A program made the translations under genes and the position numbers. From contig JAPQWV010000005.1 of assembly GCA_027422505.1 (NCBI GenBank), positions 13,087,501-13,151,500 on the forward strand: a DNA stretch of 64,000 nucleotides, read 5' to 3'. Every line of letters starts with the position of its first letter. Position 1 is the stretch's first letter. Positions 22,565 to 34,162 of the stretch are shown here, piece by piece. The DNA comes from Craterostigma plantagineum (taxonomy: Eukaryota; Streptophyta; Magnoliopsida; Lamiales; Linderniaceae). The notes below the pieces were generated by a model. The model saw only the letters and a program-made list of their open reading frames with translations, was not told the origin of the DNA and did no database searches.

Positions 22565-22882
22565 AATTAAATCCCCCAAGCACCTTAGGAGACTATCACA
22601 AGAAAAGATCTTTTCCTCAGTCAAACCCTCCAAAGCATTTGTACGTGCTGAAATTAACCTTCCCTGTAAGGTTCAACCCAAATGGGTTCCTAAATCTCCG
22701 CCTAGGACGACAAAAGCCAAAAGGGCCAAGTCTCCTATAGAGGCAAAACCCAAACCCACTTTTTCAAAAGTGCAATCGGTTATTAAGACTCTTCCAAAAA
22801 TAGATTTAGGAGTCATATCTGAACCCAAAACTAAATCTGCTAATCCGAGAGGACCCATGTTGGGTACCTAAAGCTCTCTAAA

Positions 22883-25800
22883 TTGTTTTTGCAGATCCAT
22901 CATGTGTGGTACCTCGACTCTGGTTGCTCCAAACACATGTTTGGTAGTCAAGAGCTGCTGAGCAACTACAAAGACCGACCAAACGGCAAAGTCAGATTTG
23001 GGAACAACGATTCAGCCCCGATTCTAGGACTTGGGGATATCACTCTGAAGAATCTGACCATCAAAGATGTCTCGTACGTCGAAGGCCTCCGCCATAACTT
23101 GTTCAGCATAGGCCAATTCTGTGACAAAGGATTCCAGGTGGTCTTCCATGCTGACCGGTGCAGAATTGTGGATAGTCAGGACACAGAACTCCTTCACGGA
23201 CTTCGGAGATCCAATCTTTACACGATCCACCTGACGTCTGTGCGGCCCTCGACAGCTGTATGCCTCATTTCTCAGACTGATTTACAGAGGAACAACTTAT
23301 GGCATCAACGACTGTCTCATCTGAATATGAAAGCTCTCCAACGTCTGTCTACGACAAAGTTGGTTCACGGTCTTCCAACTATACAACTACAAAGGGAGCA
23401 TCACTGTTCGGCATGTCAATTAGGAAAAATGAAGCGAGCATCTCATCACGTCAAGCAAATTGCATCTACTTCTCGACCATTGGAACTAATTCACATGGAT
23501 CTCTGTGGTCCAATGCAGACTCAGAGTATCAATGGAAGAAAGTATGTCCTAGTAATTGTGGATGACTATTCTCGCTACACGTGGACTAAGTTCCTCCGAA
23601 CTAAAGATGAGACTGGTGACTTGATCATCAGTTTTGTGAACACAACTCAAAATCTGCTGCAACAGACTATTCAAGTTGTTCGAACAGACAACGGCATTGA
23701 GTTCAAGAACAATCACCTCAGTGAGTTTTATCAAAAACTTGGAATAAGTCAACAATTAGCCGCCGAAACACCTCAACAAAATGGGGTCGTTGAAAGGAAA
23801 AATCGAACACTAGTGGAAGCCGCTCGTACAATGCTGATCCAATCGGAACTTCCACACTTTCTATGGGCTGAAGCAGTCAATACCGGTTGTTTTACTCAAA
23901 ACAGGACGGTGGTTCACAAATGGTTCAACAAGACTCCGTATGAGATTGTGAATAATAGAGTGCCCAACATCTCTTTCCTTAAAGTCTTCGGGTGCAAGTG
24001 CTTTGTGGCGAACGACCGAGAGCAACGTGCAAAGTTCGACCCTAAAGCATTCGAAGCTACATTTGTCGCGTATTCTTCAACATCAAAAGCATACCGAGTA
24101 TACATCAAGTCCAACCGAACTATTAAGGAAAGCTATAATGTCACTTTCCACGAAGTGGCAGAGATGGCTTCTGGTCAATTCAGTCCAGGACCCGTGCCTA
24201 ACCCGTTGGCTTCTGAAGACAACATTTTAGAACCCGTAATCACTGGTGTGTTGGCACAAAACCAACAGAAGATGGCAACAACTTCAGGATCAGTGTCAGA
24301 CGAAGCAACGAGACTCGCATTAGACGACTTGGATTCTCTCTTCGAACCGGTATATCAGTCATACACGCCTACACCAACAATAGATTATCTACCGAACGAG
24401 ACCGACGTACCAAGTTCATCTCACACCTCTACCCCACCCGATTCAGAATTGCCACAGAACACGAAGAACCTACAATGGTCATCAAGGAAGTATCATCTGA
24501 GACAATCAATCCAAGTGCAGTATTGGAACTTCCTCAGACAAATGATCAATCTGAGACTATAGGCAATCTAGATCCACAGATAGCTGACGCATCGACTTCA
24601 GCCTTGCCTCATGAGCGCAAGTGGACGAGAGGCCACTCGGTTGATCAGATAATTGGCGATCCCTCGGTTGGTGTGAGGACACGTAGTCAACACAGTCGTT
24701 TCAGTTGCTTTCTGAGCCAAAACGAGCCTACCAAAGTAGCAGACGCACTTCGAGACCCGGATTGGACAATCGCAATGCAAGAGGAAATCAATCAATTCGA
24801 ACGTCTTCAAGTGTGGACCTTGGTACCCCGTCCACATGGGAAAACAGTGGTCGGAACTAAATGGGTTTTCAAGAATAAGAAAAATGAAGATGGTGAAGTG
24901 ATCCGGAACAAAGCAAGGCTAGTTGCTAAGGGATACAATCAACAGGAAGGCATCGACTACGACGAGACTTATGCTCCTGTTGCTCGTATCGAAGCTATCC
25001 GCCTCCTGCTGGCTTATGCGGCTCACAAAGACTTCAAAGTCTATCAGATGGATGTTAAAACCGCCTTTCTCAACGGCGTGTTAAAAAAAGGAGTCTACGT
25101 CGCTCAGCCGGAAGGTTTCGTGGATCAAGAACATCCCGATCATGTCTATCGCTTGGACAAAGCTCTCTATGGACTAAAACAAGCCCCACGTGCTTGGTAC
25201 GATGTCTTGAGTGATTTCCTCGTGAAGTCTGGATTCATACGAGGAACGATAGACACAACCCTCTTCATTAAATGGCATAAGATGGTCGTCCAAGTATACG
25301 TCGACGACATCATCTTCGGATCAACAAATCCTCGGCTCTGCAAGAAGTTTGGAGATCTCGTGAAGAGCAAATTCGAGATGAGTCACATGGGAGAGATGCA
25401 ATTTTTCTTAGGACTCCAAGTCAGGCAGCTCAATGATGGAATTTTCATCAGTCAGACAAAATACATCAAGGATATTCTGAAGAAATTTCATCAAGACCAG
25501 AGCAAGACTCTCAGCACTCCTATGTCACCAAGCTGCAAGTTGGATGCCGATCCCTCTGGCAAGTCGGTCGACATCACAATGTATCGCAGCATCATTGGAT
25601 CTCTTCTCTACCTTACTTCGAGCCGGCCGGACATCATGTTTGCCAGGTGCTTGTGTGCCCGTTTTCAAGCCGATCCCAAATAATCCCATATGCTCGCGGT
25701 CAAAAGAATTTTACGCTACCTTAAGGGCACCTCTACCCTTGGCCTATGGTAGGTACGAATTTTAAAGTTATCGGCTACACTGACGCTGACTATGCAGGTT

Positions 25801-26234
25801 GTCGAATGGATAGGAAAAGCACGTCCGGTGGCGCTCAATTTTTAGGCGAAAAGCTGGTTTGCTGGTCATCCAAAAAGCAGAACTGTGTGTCAACTTCGAC
25901 GGCCGAGGCAGAAGACGTAGCTGCTGCCAGCTGTTGCTCACAGATGCTGTGGATGCGGACACAGCTTCGCGACTATGGGTACAATCTGAATAATATACCC
26001 ATATATAGTGATAGTCAGAGTGCAATCGCCATTACTTGCAATCCTGTTCATCATTCACGCAAAAAACACATAGACATTAGATATCATTTTATCAACGATC
26101 ACGTAGAAAAAGGCACGATAGAGATGTACTTTGTGAACACGGAGTTTCAACTAGCCGACATTTTCACCAAGGCATTGGATGAGAAACGATTTCAATTCCT
26201 TGTCGGAAAATTAGGCATGTTGAATCTTCCGTAA
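22883..26234 (+). pseudogene. pol: Copia pol polyprotein (PR-INT-RT-RNaseH), broken
   Basis: Order: aspartic protease (WYLDSGCSKHM, near 22907), GAG-pre-integrase zinc motif (LWHQRLSHLN ... HHCSACQLGK), integrase DDE core (HMDLCGP near 23494, RTDNGIEF near 23681, QNGVVERKN near 23780), reverse transcriptase ([13 protein letters not shown] at 25297-25308, FFLGLQV) and RNase H (YTDADYAGC near 25775, SQSAIAI, HIDIRYHF, ADIFTKAL). This order defines Ty1/copia. The frame shifts near 24440-24475 between integrase and RT. A TAA lies at 25681-25683 and another shift near 25749 precedes RNase H. The first frame opens at a TTG, so no start is claimed; pol is normally translated with gag. Active-site residues are otherwise present. 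Confidence 0.9.
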
Positions 26235-28409
26235 TATGTGCATTACCTGATCTTCTGTGCTATCACATGCTCTACTCTATGTGCTTTCTATGCTTATTTG
26301 TTGTTATCTTGCGTGATAAAAAAAATATAAAAATAATAATAATAACATATATATTTCTATATATACTATAAAGGGGTATGACGAAATCCTTTAGGATGCT
26401 TTGATCTAAAGTCACTTTGAATTTTACCCCGACATGCGATCGATTTAATTGCTTAATTTTGTTAGTCTAAGTCGCATTCTTGTGTCTAAAGGTCATTAGG
26501 TTGCTCCACTAGACACAAAGTCACTATAAATGTGAGGATTCAAGCCTTGTTATTTTTTTCTTTCTTTGGATCTATTTCTCGAGTGAGTCACACATCAATT
26601 GCTTGTCTTAACTAGTGATACTTGGCTTCATACTCATCTTGCGTTAGATCGTTAGGAAAATGATAAGGAAGTTTAGGATATTCCTCATTCGGCCTTATAT
26701 AAATTCCCCCACGTTAGCCCTTAGTCATCCACTTTGAGCCTTCTCCGATGTCCTTTTTCTTCATTTGAAACCCATTCCCAGCCTTCAACCGAACTCTATA
26801 CTCTTCGAATGGTTGTTCAAACGAGAAAAGGAGGGGGAGATAACAAAAGAAAAAGTGAGATGATGACAAAAGAAGGCATTGCTCAACGCGCAAAAATCAG
26901 ACCAAAGGAACCGGCCTTCCGACTACCTTGTAGAAAGTGGCATGGTTCCTGCTGTGAACTTCTCCAACGATAATCTCGTACGCTCGTCAGAATGGCTGGA
27001 AGAGGAGCACCACGAAGTGAACTTCTCCAACGATAATCCGGTCTTATATCGGGAAACGAGAAGAGGAGTGCAGCCTCGGGTACGAATTCCATAACCGAGA
27101 ACTTTTCCAAATTGATAATCTCTGAAACCTCAATAAGGATTAAGAGAAGAGGAGCTCAGTATCTGCCCGAGAACCAACAAGAAGAACTTCGCCTACGATA
27201 ATCTCCTAGAGCCTCATGGAGAAGCGGAGCTTCAGCTTGAGCATAATGTAAAAAGGGATAGTTCTTAAAAGAAAAGGAGGGAGAAAAGATTGAAAAGAAG
27301 AAAGACGCCGAAAAAAAAAGAGACGGACGTAGAATTGGAAGACGATGAAGAGATAAGCTCACTTCCCTTTAAATTCCTTCCGTTCTAAGTCCTAGCCAAA
27401 TTATAACCCTTACAACCCTTTGATTCCACATAGACGGTCTCTCGCTTAGGTGAAATGATTAAAAATGCCTCGATCACAGGTAAATTGACTAAAAATTGCT
27501 TGTGTGGACTTGACTGATAAAAATATAAAAATCCCAAGATAGCTAATTGAGAGCAAGAGCGAACCTAATGAGAGTTGTCGAAATGGACCAGTCTATGGAC
27601 TTAGGACTTTAGTTTGACGACATGACTTGACGGCATTTTCTTCTTTCAAATGTCTCGTAAAATTTTAAGCGTGACGATTGATCGAAGCAAAATAATCTGA
27701 CCCCATAAAAAAAAAATAAAAATAAATATATATATATATATATATACATATATATAATAATAAATAAATGATAAATAATAAAATTCGCACATTTTGACAT
27801 GAAATATTATGTTTCATATGCGTTGAATTGAATAAATGCGAATTTCTTTAGTGTATCGCACATTCTAAATGCAATTATAGATTGCATTGGTACTGAATTG
27901 TTTAAATGCGATAAATTGTTTTTTCTTTGCCTCCACCTTCACACAATATTTTGAAGTACATGTTTCGGGGACCATGTATATGTACTTACTTGGTAAAATT
28001 TGTGTGTTATATGCTCGTGACTTGAATTGATTTAAATATGACTGCATAATTAGTCAATTCTTGTGCATCATTTGAGGGGGAGCAAGTATAAAAATCGTGG
28101 TTTAGCTCCAAATATTTTTGACGTTTTTCTCTGAGTATTTCAGATCTCTCAAAATTAAGAAGTAAGACGTCGACACTACAAAGAGATGAGCTAGACACAA
28201 GACCAGATATTTCAAAGATAACATTGCCAAAATTAATTGTTGATTAACTCCATTACTACTAACGTTTATCTCTAAATGGTACAGATTTTTCAATTTACGC
28301 CAGGGGAGCTAGACGTTACTACACAGAAAAATACAGGGAGTTAATTGTATTTATTTTAATTACTAAGGGGGAGCCTTACATTGGGTTTTATTTTGAAATA
28401 GGGGACAAT
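26235..28409 (+). other. Post-pol non-coding region of the copia element
   Basis: AT-rich sequence without a convincing gene. A Lys/Arg-rich frame of about 55 codons starts at ATG 26809 (MVVQTRKGGG) but ends without known similarity. It also holds degenerate repeats at 26950-27200, a (TA)n tract at 27727-27751, and two purine tracts, GAGGGGGAGCAAG (28073-28085) and AAGGGGGAG (28363-28371). Several purine tracts after pol have been described for Sireviruses. Confidence 0.5.
26950..27230 (+). repeat. Degenerate repeats in the post-pol region
   Basis: The words GAACTTCTCCAACGATAATC and GAAGAGGAGC recur near 26955, 27018, 27101 and 27185, spaced about 65-85 bases, with increasing divergence. Confidence 0.6.
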
Positions 28410-29100
28410 CTGAAATTTCTTAGAGAACTTACCATCGAGAAACTGGATATTTGAATTAGTTCGCAATCTAAAGTTTCTCGATCGTAAACAGTGTCGGGAT
28501 CGATTTTGATTAACTGCGATAATTTGCGATCGAAAAATTAGAATTTTTCGTGTGCAAATAGTAATGGGCCTGATCCCTTATATCGCAAAATGTCAAATCA
28601 CAAGCCCGGCAATAAATTAATGCTAGTTAATAAAAGTTTAACTTTTGTCAGTCGAAAAACTTTTTCTCACGCAACCCTAATCGCAAAACATCTCTCTAGC
28701 GAAAAACTTTCACAGACAGCTTAAAATTCTCAAAATCTTTCGATTTTCAACACTAACATGTCTGTTTAAGGTAGAAATGAGAGTCTTTTGACATTTGTGT
28801 GTGATTGAACTTTATTAGCATCTGCATTTTGTAGTTTTTCGCATTATTAAGATTAGATTCTCGACTGTTCTTCAAAACTGAGAAAAACCGTAACTATTTT
28901 ATAGTGTTTGCGGCTTGATTTTGAACTTTATCTGAGTTTAATGCCTGCACTTAAGATAGTTTCGATATTCTCTATGAATCTGGTAGAATGAATCATCGGA
29001 AAATCTGCATCTTCGACTGTAATTTGAGTTTTGATGAAACTAGGTATTTGAATGTTTAAAGCCATCGAAGAACTTTGTCGATCGCAAACAGTCTTAATTG

Positions 29101-29368
29101 AATTCCGATTTAATTGAGGCACAGTTTCTACCGGGGAACTCGACGTGGGCTGCGAGAGAGGCGTTGGTTAGGCTCAAGCACACGGGGTCGATTCGGGACT
29201 ATGTGCGCGAGTACGCCTCGATTATGCTCGGCATCCACGACATGTCCGAGACGGATCGCCTATTCCAGTTTAAGAGCGGGCTCAAGCCTTGGGCCCAGCT
29301 AGAGCTTACTCGACAAGGTGTCCAGGACCTTGCGAAAAAAAAAAAAAAAAAATTCCGATTTAATTGAG
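29101..29368 (+). mobile_element. Retroposed fragment of a foreign gypsy gag transcript
   Basis: A 232-bp insert (29119-29350) ends in 16 A and is flanked by a perfect 18-bp duplication, AATTCCGATTTAATTGAG, at 29101-29118 and 29351-29368. The insert is GC-rich, unlike its AT-rich surroundings, and codes in + sense for part of a Ty3/gypsy capsid region (words YVREYASIML, ETDRLFQFKSGLKPWA, RQGVQDLA). This gag is from another family than the array's. The poly(A) tail and long duplication point to LINE-mediated retroposition of an RNA fragment. Confidence 0.88.
29119..29334 (+). pseudogene. Partial gypsy gag (capsid region only)
   Basis: About 72 codons open through the whole insert: FLPGNSTWAAREALVRL, then YVREYASIMLGIHDMSE, FKSGLKPWAQLEL and RQGVQDLA. 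This corresponds to the middle and end of a retrotransposon-gag domain. There is no start codon of its own, no zinc knuckle and no LTR, so it is a retrocopy fragment and not a gene. Confidence 0.8.
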
Positions 29369-29533
29369 ATACTGTTTGTGTCGAATTAGTTTTTCGATCG
29401 GTAAAATTCTGATCTAGTCGCTAAGATAGAAGATTTTGACCGAAAAAATATTACTTACCATCGAGAAATCTAATTAGGATTTTTGTGAGCGAAAAACTTA
29501 CGCACTGATTAGACAATTTAGATGCAAATTTTA

Positions 29534-31020
29534 TCGAGCGTAAAACTTACTATCGCAAAATAGAATTTTCGATTTAATTTCAATTTGGTCGAAAAAAAAA
29601 ATTCATCTGCGAAAAATATATTTTCAACACTTAATTTTATTTTCGATCGTAAAATTCGCCGCTTAGGACACAATTGATCGAAAATTTTCTCGACGTTTGA
29701 CTAGTCTTTCGTTGACTAATTTTTCGATAAAAATATATCGCAGCGAAAAACTTCTACTTTCAATCGAAAATCACATTCCGCTCGACAAATTTCAAATCGA
29801 AAAATTTTATTCAATCGAGGAAAATTTTTCGATAGTAAATTTACCTGAGCCGTAATTTCTCGATACACGGAATTTTTCTCGATCGTAAAATTGATCGACT
29901 ACAGTCTAGATTTCAACTTCAACACTTAGAAAATTTTTCTCTAAGTCTTTTACACTGTAGCGAAAATTAGCGAATAAAATTTCTCGATCGAAAAATGACA
30001 CGAAAACGTTTAATTGAAATAGAATTTATCGAGCGTAAAACTTACTATCGCAAAATAGAATTTTCGATTTAATTTCAATTTGGTCGAAAAAAAATTCATC
30101 TGCGAAAAATATATTTTCAACACTTAATTTTATTTTCGATCGTAAAATTCGCCGCTTAGGACACAATTGATCGAAAATTTTCTAGACGTTTGACTAGTCT
30201 TTCGTTGACTAATTTTTCGATAAAAATATATCGCAGCAAAAAACTTCTACTTACAATCGAAAATCACATTCCGCTCGACAAATTTCAAATCGAAAAATTT
30301 TATTCAATCGAGGAAAATTTTTCGATAGTAAATTAACCTGAGACGTAATTTCTCTATCGTAAATTTACGCGGAATTTTTCTCGATCGTAAAATTGATCGA
30401 CGACAGTCTAGATTTCAACTTCAACACTTAGAAAATTTTTCTCTAAGTCTTTTACTCTGTAGCGAAAATTAGCGAATAAAATTTCTCGATTGAAAAATGA
30501 CACGGAAACGTTTAATTGAAATAGAATATATCGAGCGTAAAACTTACTATCGCAAAATAGAATTTTCGATTTAATTTCAATTTGGTCGAAAAAAAAAATT
30601 CATCTGCGAAAAATATATTTTCAACACTTATTTTCGATCGTAAAATTCGCCGCTTAGGACACAATTGATCGAAAATTTTCTCGACGTTTGACTAGTCTTT
30701 CGTTGACTAATTTTTCGATAAAAATATATCGCAGCGAAAAACTTCTACTTTCAATCGAAAATCACATTCCGCTCGACAAATATCAAATTGAAAAATTTTA
30801 TTCAATCGAGGAAAATTTTTCGATAGTAAATTTACCTGAGACGTAATTTCTCGATCGTAAATTTACACGGAATTTTTCTCGATCGTAAAATTGATCGACT
30901 ACAGTCTAGATTTCAACTTCAACACTTAGAAAATTTTTCTCTAAGTCTTTTACACTGTAGCGAAAATTAGCGAATAAAATTTCTCGATCGAAAAATGACA
31001 CGGAAACGTTTAATTGAAAT
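29534..31020 (+). repeat. Three tandem copies of a ~0.5-kb TCGA-rich unit
   Basis: Units start at the word TCGAGCGTAAAACTTACTATC at 29534, 30029 and 30531, giving lengths of about 495, 502 and 490. Copies differ by scattered substitutions and short indels, for example a 10-base gap near 30630 in the third. They contain no gene. Confidence 0.88.
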
Positions 31021-31317
31021 CATTGTATAGGAAATCAAATTGCAATTCAATTTTGTCGACCGAAAATTTTCTCGGCATGAACAGTGACTTACTGATTTAC
31101 CACTTAGCGAAATTTCGAACCATTTTTCACGCGACAAATATTTCATTCGAAATTACATTCATGCCATCACGATTTTTGAAATTGAACATACAATATGCAT
31201 TTGATATGATTTAAATTCAAAATTCATCGAACATGCTATTAGTTGCAATATTACTATAGTTTGATGAAATTTATTCATATTTCGACTGAAAATAAAATTG
31301 AACTAATGAACTTTTAT

Positions 31318-31333
31318 ATATCTTATATTTCAG
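31318..31333 (+). promoter_or_regulatory. Splice-acceptor-like site abutting the post-pol ORF start
   Basis: ATATCTTATATTTCAG is followed at once by the ATG of the ORF at 31334. A T-rich tract ending in CAG directly before a start codon suits a spliced subgenomic mRNA. The donor and the splicing are unproven. Confidence 0.35.
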
Positions 31334-32515
31334 ATGGATCGTTACCCAAGATACAACCATATATATGATCACAACCTTTATCTAAAGGTTCAAGATACGA
31401 ACTTCCAGCTCGATCTGAGCACATTTCGGTGCCCGGACGAGATCATCGTATCCATCCTCAGAGGCCACCCCATCTGGCATGCGTTAACGGTCACCGCATC
31501 GGTGCCGATGGTCTATCTCCAGGAGTTCTGGGGATGCATACAAGGAGCCGTAGCAGATGGGACATTCTCTTTCATGACCCGAATCGTGACGCGGCATATT
31601 CACATGAGCAAGAACCAATTCGGCATGATACTGGACTTGCCCCACAACGACAACTACGACCCGCTCCCGACCGACGCAGAGATGATTCAGGACTTCCTGC
31701 ACATGGGATACCAACCGCCGCTTACAAGATTAGCTCAGGTCCAGAGCAGCGGTATCCCTCACCCCTGGAAGACACTGTCCGGCATAGTGAACAAGTGTCT
31801 GTCACCCAAACACGCTGGATTCGACAACGGCAACGGCAACATACTGCGGATCTTTCATGGCCTCGCCTTCGCCAGAAGCTACGACTTTACACAGCTAATC
31901 TGGAATGATCTAGCTGAACAGATTCGGTTGAAGGAGAACCGAAGGTCGAAGAACGTGCCCTATGCTCGACGGTTCAACGTGATCATCAGGGAGTTCATGG
32001 AGCTACATGCAGAGAGCATCCCCCAGCTACCTCCTGGTGGAAACTACCAGCCGCCAAGGCTTAAGTTTTTCCACAACCCACGGCTCACGGACCTGGACCA
32101 ACCGTCGATGCCGATTTCACTCAACTTACTCAGGCTCGCCGACCCCGCGGAAGCTGAGTATCAGAGGTTCTGCCGAGAACACAATTTAACGGAGGAAATG
32201 ATCAGAGGGCCCCCGGCAGATCACCATGCTAGCCCTCACCAACAACAACAACAACCAAGCCCTGAGGACGCGATGATTGATGAAGTCCCTCAGGAGCTAG
32301 CTCAGGAGCCACCATTGGTCGAAGAGCCAATGCCCGACGTCGATGATACGCTGATAGACATCGTGGCTACGGAAATGGAACTCGAGGCTCCTGACCTCGA
32401 ATTGCAAGTGGAAGAGCCCGTACATGTAGGCGTGTTCGAGAAACCATTGAGGAGGTTCTTCTACACGAAGCACAACCCGAGACAGAAATTGGGCAAAGCT
32501 CGCTTCCACAGGTGA
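31334..32515 (+). CDS. Post-pol ORF of the Sirevirus-like element, part A (393 aa)
   Basis: Opens at an ATG directly after an acceptor-like CAG. The first ~260 residues look like a folded domain (words FRCPDEIIVSILRGHPIWHALTV cut short by LQEFWGC, then FGMILDLPH, GIVNKCLSPK, FNVIIREFMELH). A Gln/Pro- and acid-rich tail follows from about residue 295. It resembles uncharacterised proteins carried by plant retroelements, but I cannot name the family. It sits where some Sireviruses carry an env-like ORF. I see no signal peptide and no membrane-spanning segment, so an envelope role is not supported. The stop at 32513-32515 looks like a frameshift effect, because similar Pro/Thr-rich coding resumes at once in the next frame. 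Confidence 0.6.
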   Translation: MDRYPRYNHIYDHNLYLKVQDTNFQLDLSTFRCPDEIIVSILRGHPIWHALTVTASVPMVYLQEFWGCIQGAVADGTFSFMTRIVTRHIHMSKNQFGMILDLPHNDNYDPLPTDAEMIQDFLHMGYQPPLTRLAQVQSSGIPHPWKTLSGIVNKCLSPKHAGFDNGNGNILRIFHGLAFARSYDFTQLIWNDLAEQIRLKENRRSKNVPYARRFNVIIREFMELHAESIPQLPPGGNYQPPRLKFFHNPRLTDLDQPSMPISLNLLRLADPAEAEYQRFCREHNLTEEMIRGPPADHHASPHQQQQQPSPEDAMIDEVPQELAQEPPLVEEPMPDVDDTLIDIVATEMELEAPDLELQVEEPVHVGVFEKPLRRFFYTKHNPRQKLGKARFHR

Positions 32516-34162
32516 CGGATCAGGCTCTAGGGGATGTTGAACGTGATCCCACTCCTCACACAGCTACACCATCCGACACGGAGTCAGATGAGGAGATTAG
32601 CCTGATAAGACGGACTCCCAGACGACTTAGTATACAAATGGAGTCCCTCTTCCCGGCCGTCATCAACGAACCAGATACTCCACTGACCACAACGACAAGG
32701 GTTGACGGCACTTCTTCGCTCAATCTTGAGCCGCAACCAACTCACGTGGTATCTGGTTCGCAGGCGCAACCCGAGCCTGCAACAACACCCATAGAGACGA
32801 ATCCTCAGGTTTCGACTCGAGGATTGGGTGGAAGTCTCATACAGTCACAACCTCAAGTGACTGTGAGCCAACCCACAGAGTCGGTGTCTACTCAAGGGTT
32901 GATAACAGGCGACGTCAGTCGTCCTGGTCCATCTAAGGAGGCGTCCGCACCCTTTGTGACGACCGAACAGTTCCAGACCGCTCTCTCTGCTGCTGTACAG
33001 TCAATGGAAGAAAAAATCACAGAGAGAGTACTCCAAGCACTCGAGGCATCCCGAAGAGATACCGGGAAAGCACCTGCCTCTGAAGGCCCTTCGTCACGAA
33101 CCAACCCCACGCCTCCACAACCCACACCTATCGACCCTCTAGCCACTTCCTCCATCCTCATCAACCCATACACAATCCCCATCACCGAGCTCCATGACAT
33201 TCTCCTCGCCCGTCTGATAGGCCTTTCCATCCGATCGCCGCAAGAAGAATCTCTCTATAGGCGATTGGTGGACCATCCTGAGCCACCGACTGACACCTGC
33301 CGAGGCCAAAGCTCCCACTCACGGCGCAGACATGACGATCCTGACGATCAGGACCCTCATTAGGGGGAGAAGAGGCCAAGGACATCAACAAGTGGCCAAG
33401 GACAAGGCTCGGGCGCTACGCAAACAAGCGCTGGAGCTGGTGAAACCCAAACACAAACCCACCATACCCAAACACAAACCCACCGAACCCAAACACACAC
33501 CACTCACTGCACCGCCCACATCGACTCACCAACCTTTCATCTCAGGACGCCTCCGTCCACACCACCGATCTACTCAAGCCCCTTGCTTCCGGAAGAAGAA
33601 GCAAGTGCTGCAATGCTTGTAGCTCTAGCAGCTACCCAAGCCACTCCCTCAGCTGCTCCAGACCAACCGGGACCCTCTGGACATGGTGTCAATCCACACG
33701 AGGCCCTAGACAAGTACATATTCGAAGGACAGTGGATGACCCATTCCATGCCCGAGGAGCATCAAAGACGACGGATTCACGACGTTCGGCGCTTTCTACA
33801 ACAAGCGTCCATAGACCTCGTAATCATAGAAGACGACGAACTTCAGGAAGGTGAAGACTACCAACGAGATATCCCAAGGCTATCAGAGTTGATCGCACAA
33901 CGAGCGGCCTCCCCCACAAGGCAAATGCCAGGGACCGTTCGGATTGACACGCAATGGAAAAACATCCAAATAGAAATTCCCTTCCTAGAAGAAGTTCGTG
34001 AGAATATTTGGAGGTCTCCGGACAGAGTGAAGAAGCCGAACGAGTTCGAGCTTAGAGGGATCTCTCATTGGGATCAGCAGAAGAGGATGACCTACCTCTG
34101 GATGCTGACCAAACTAGGACCTGATGTTAGGCTGGGGATGACTAAGGCACAAGCCAAGAGCC
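32512..34162 (+). pseudogene. Post-pol ORF, parts B and C (frameshifted continuation)
   Basis: Frame 32512-33363 gives a low-complexity Pro/Thr/Ser-rich stretch, then a short amphipathic part (QTALSAAVQSMEEKITERVL, near residue 150). After more Pro-rich sequence the frame changes near 33360. A further frame from about 33583 reads MLPEEEASAAMLVAL and later DTQWKNIQIEIPFLEEV and WDQQKRMTYLWMLTKLG. It then runs straight into the Ty3 LTR tail at 34163, which supplies its last residues. The pieces are probably one former protein of about 900 residues with part A. Function unknown; no transmembrane segment seen. Confidence 0.55.

Larger units (their letters stand above)
20446..22882 (+). pseudogene. 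Gag-to-protease linker of the copia element, broken by two insertions
   Basis: After the shift near 20410 the reading continues (ENNYALLGEERKRLYAK...) up to 20650, resumes after the LINE at about 21662 (VKHMRLGITSLRNF...) and stops at 21930-21932. More Lys/Ser-rich coding pieces follow in shifting frames (22014-22235, then about 22240-22870), including WVPK near 22680, a word common just before the protease of plant copia elements. Joining the sequence across the LINE, or across the stub at 22507, keeps the frame, which shows both were inserted into coding DNA. I do not recognise a domain here. Confidence 0.65.
28410..31333 (+). other. TCGA-rich region upstream of the post-pol ORF
   Basis: Dense in TTTCTCGATCG, CGAAAAATT and related words, resembling the leader before gag (17693-18753). 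No gene. It contains the retroposed gag fragment (29119-29350) and a triplicated unit (29534-31020). The last bases before the ORF at 31334 read TATATTTCAG. Confidence 0.6.
17327..34162 (+). mobile_element. Sirevirus-like Ty1/copia element, decayed, 3' LTR missing
   Basis: A 350-bp LTR, tRNA-iMet primer site, gag with zinc knuckle and long coiled coil, pol in copia order (protease, integrase, RT, RNase H), a 5-kb post-pol region and a further ORF block ending at 34162. A coiled-coil Gag and long post-pol ORFs are features of Sireviruses (SIRE1/Maximus), so I place it there. The 3' LTR is absent; a Ty3 LTR tail adjoins instead. Three poly(A)-tailed insertions are nested inside. Multiple stops and frameshifts make it non-functional. 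Confidence 0.8.

Noticed and set aside
22860..22900. Acceptor-like TTGTTTTTGCAG before the protease as a pol splice site
   Set aside because: It lies in coding sequence damaged by a frameshift; nothing else supports splicing here.
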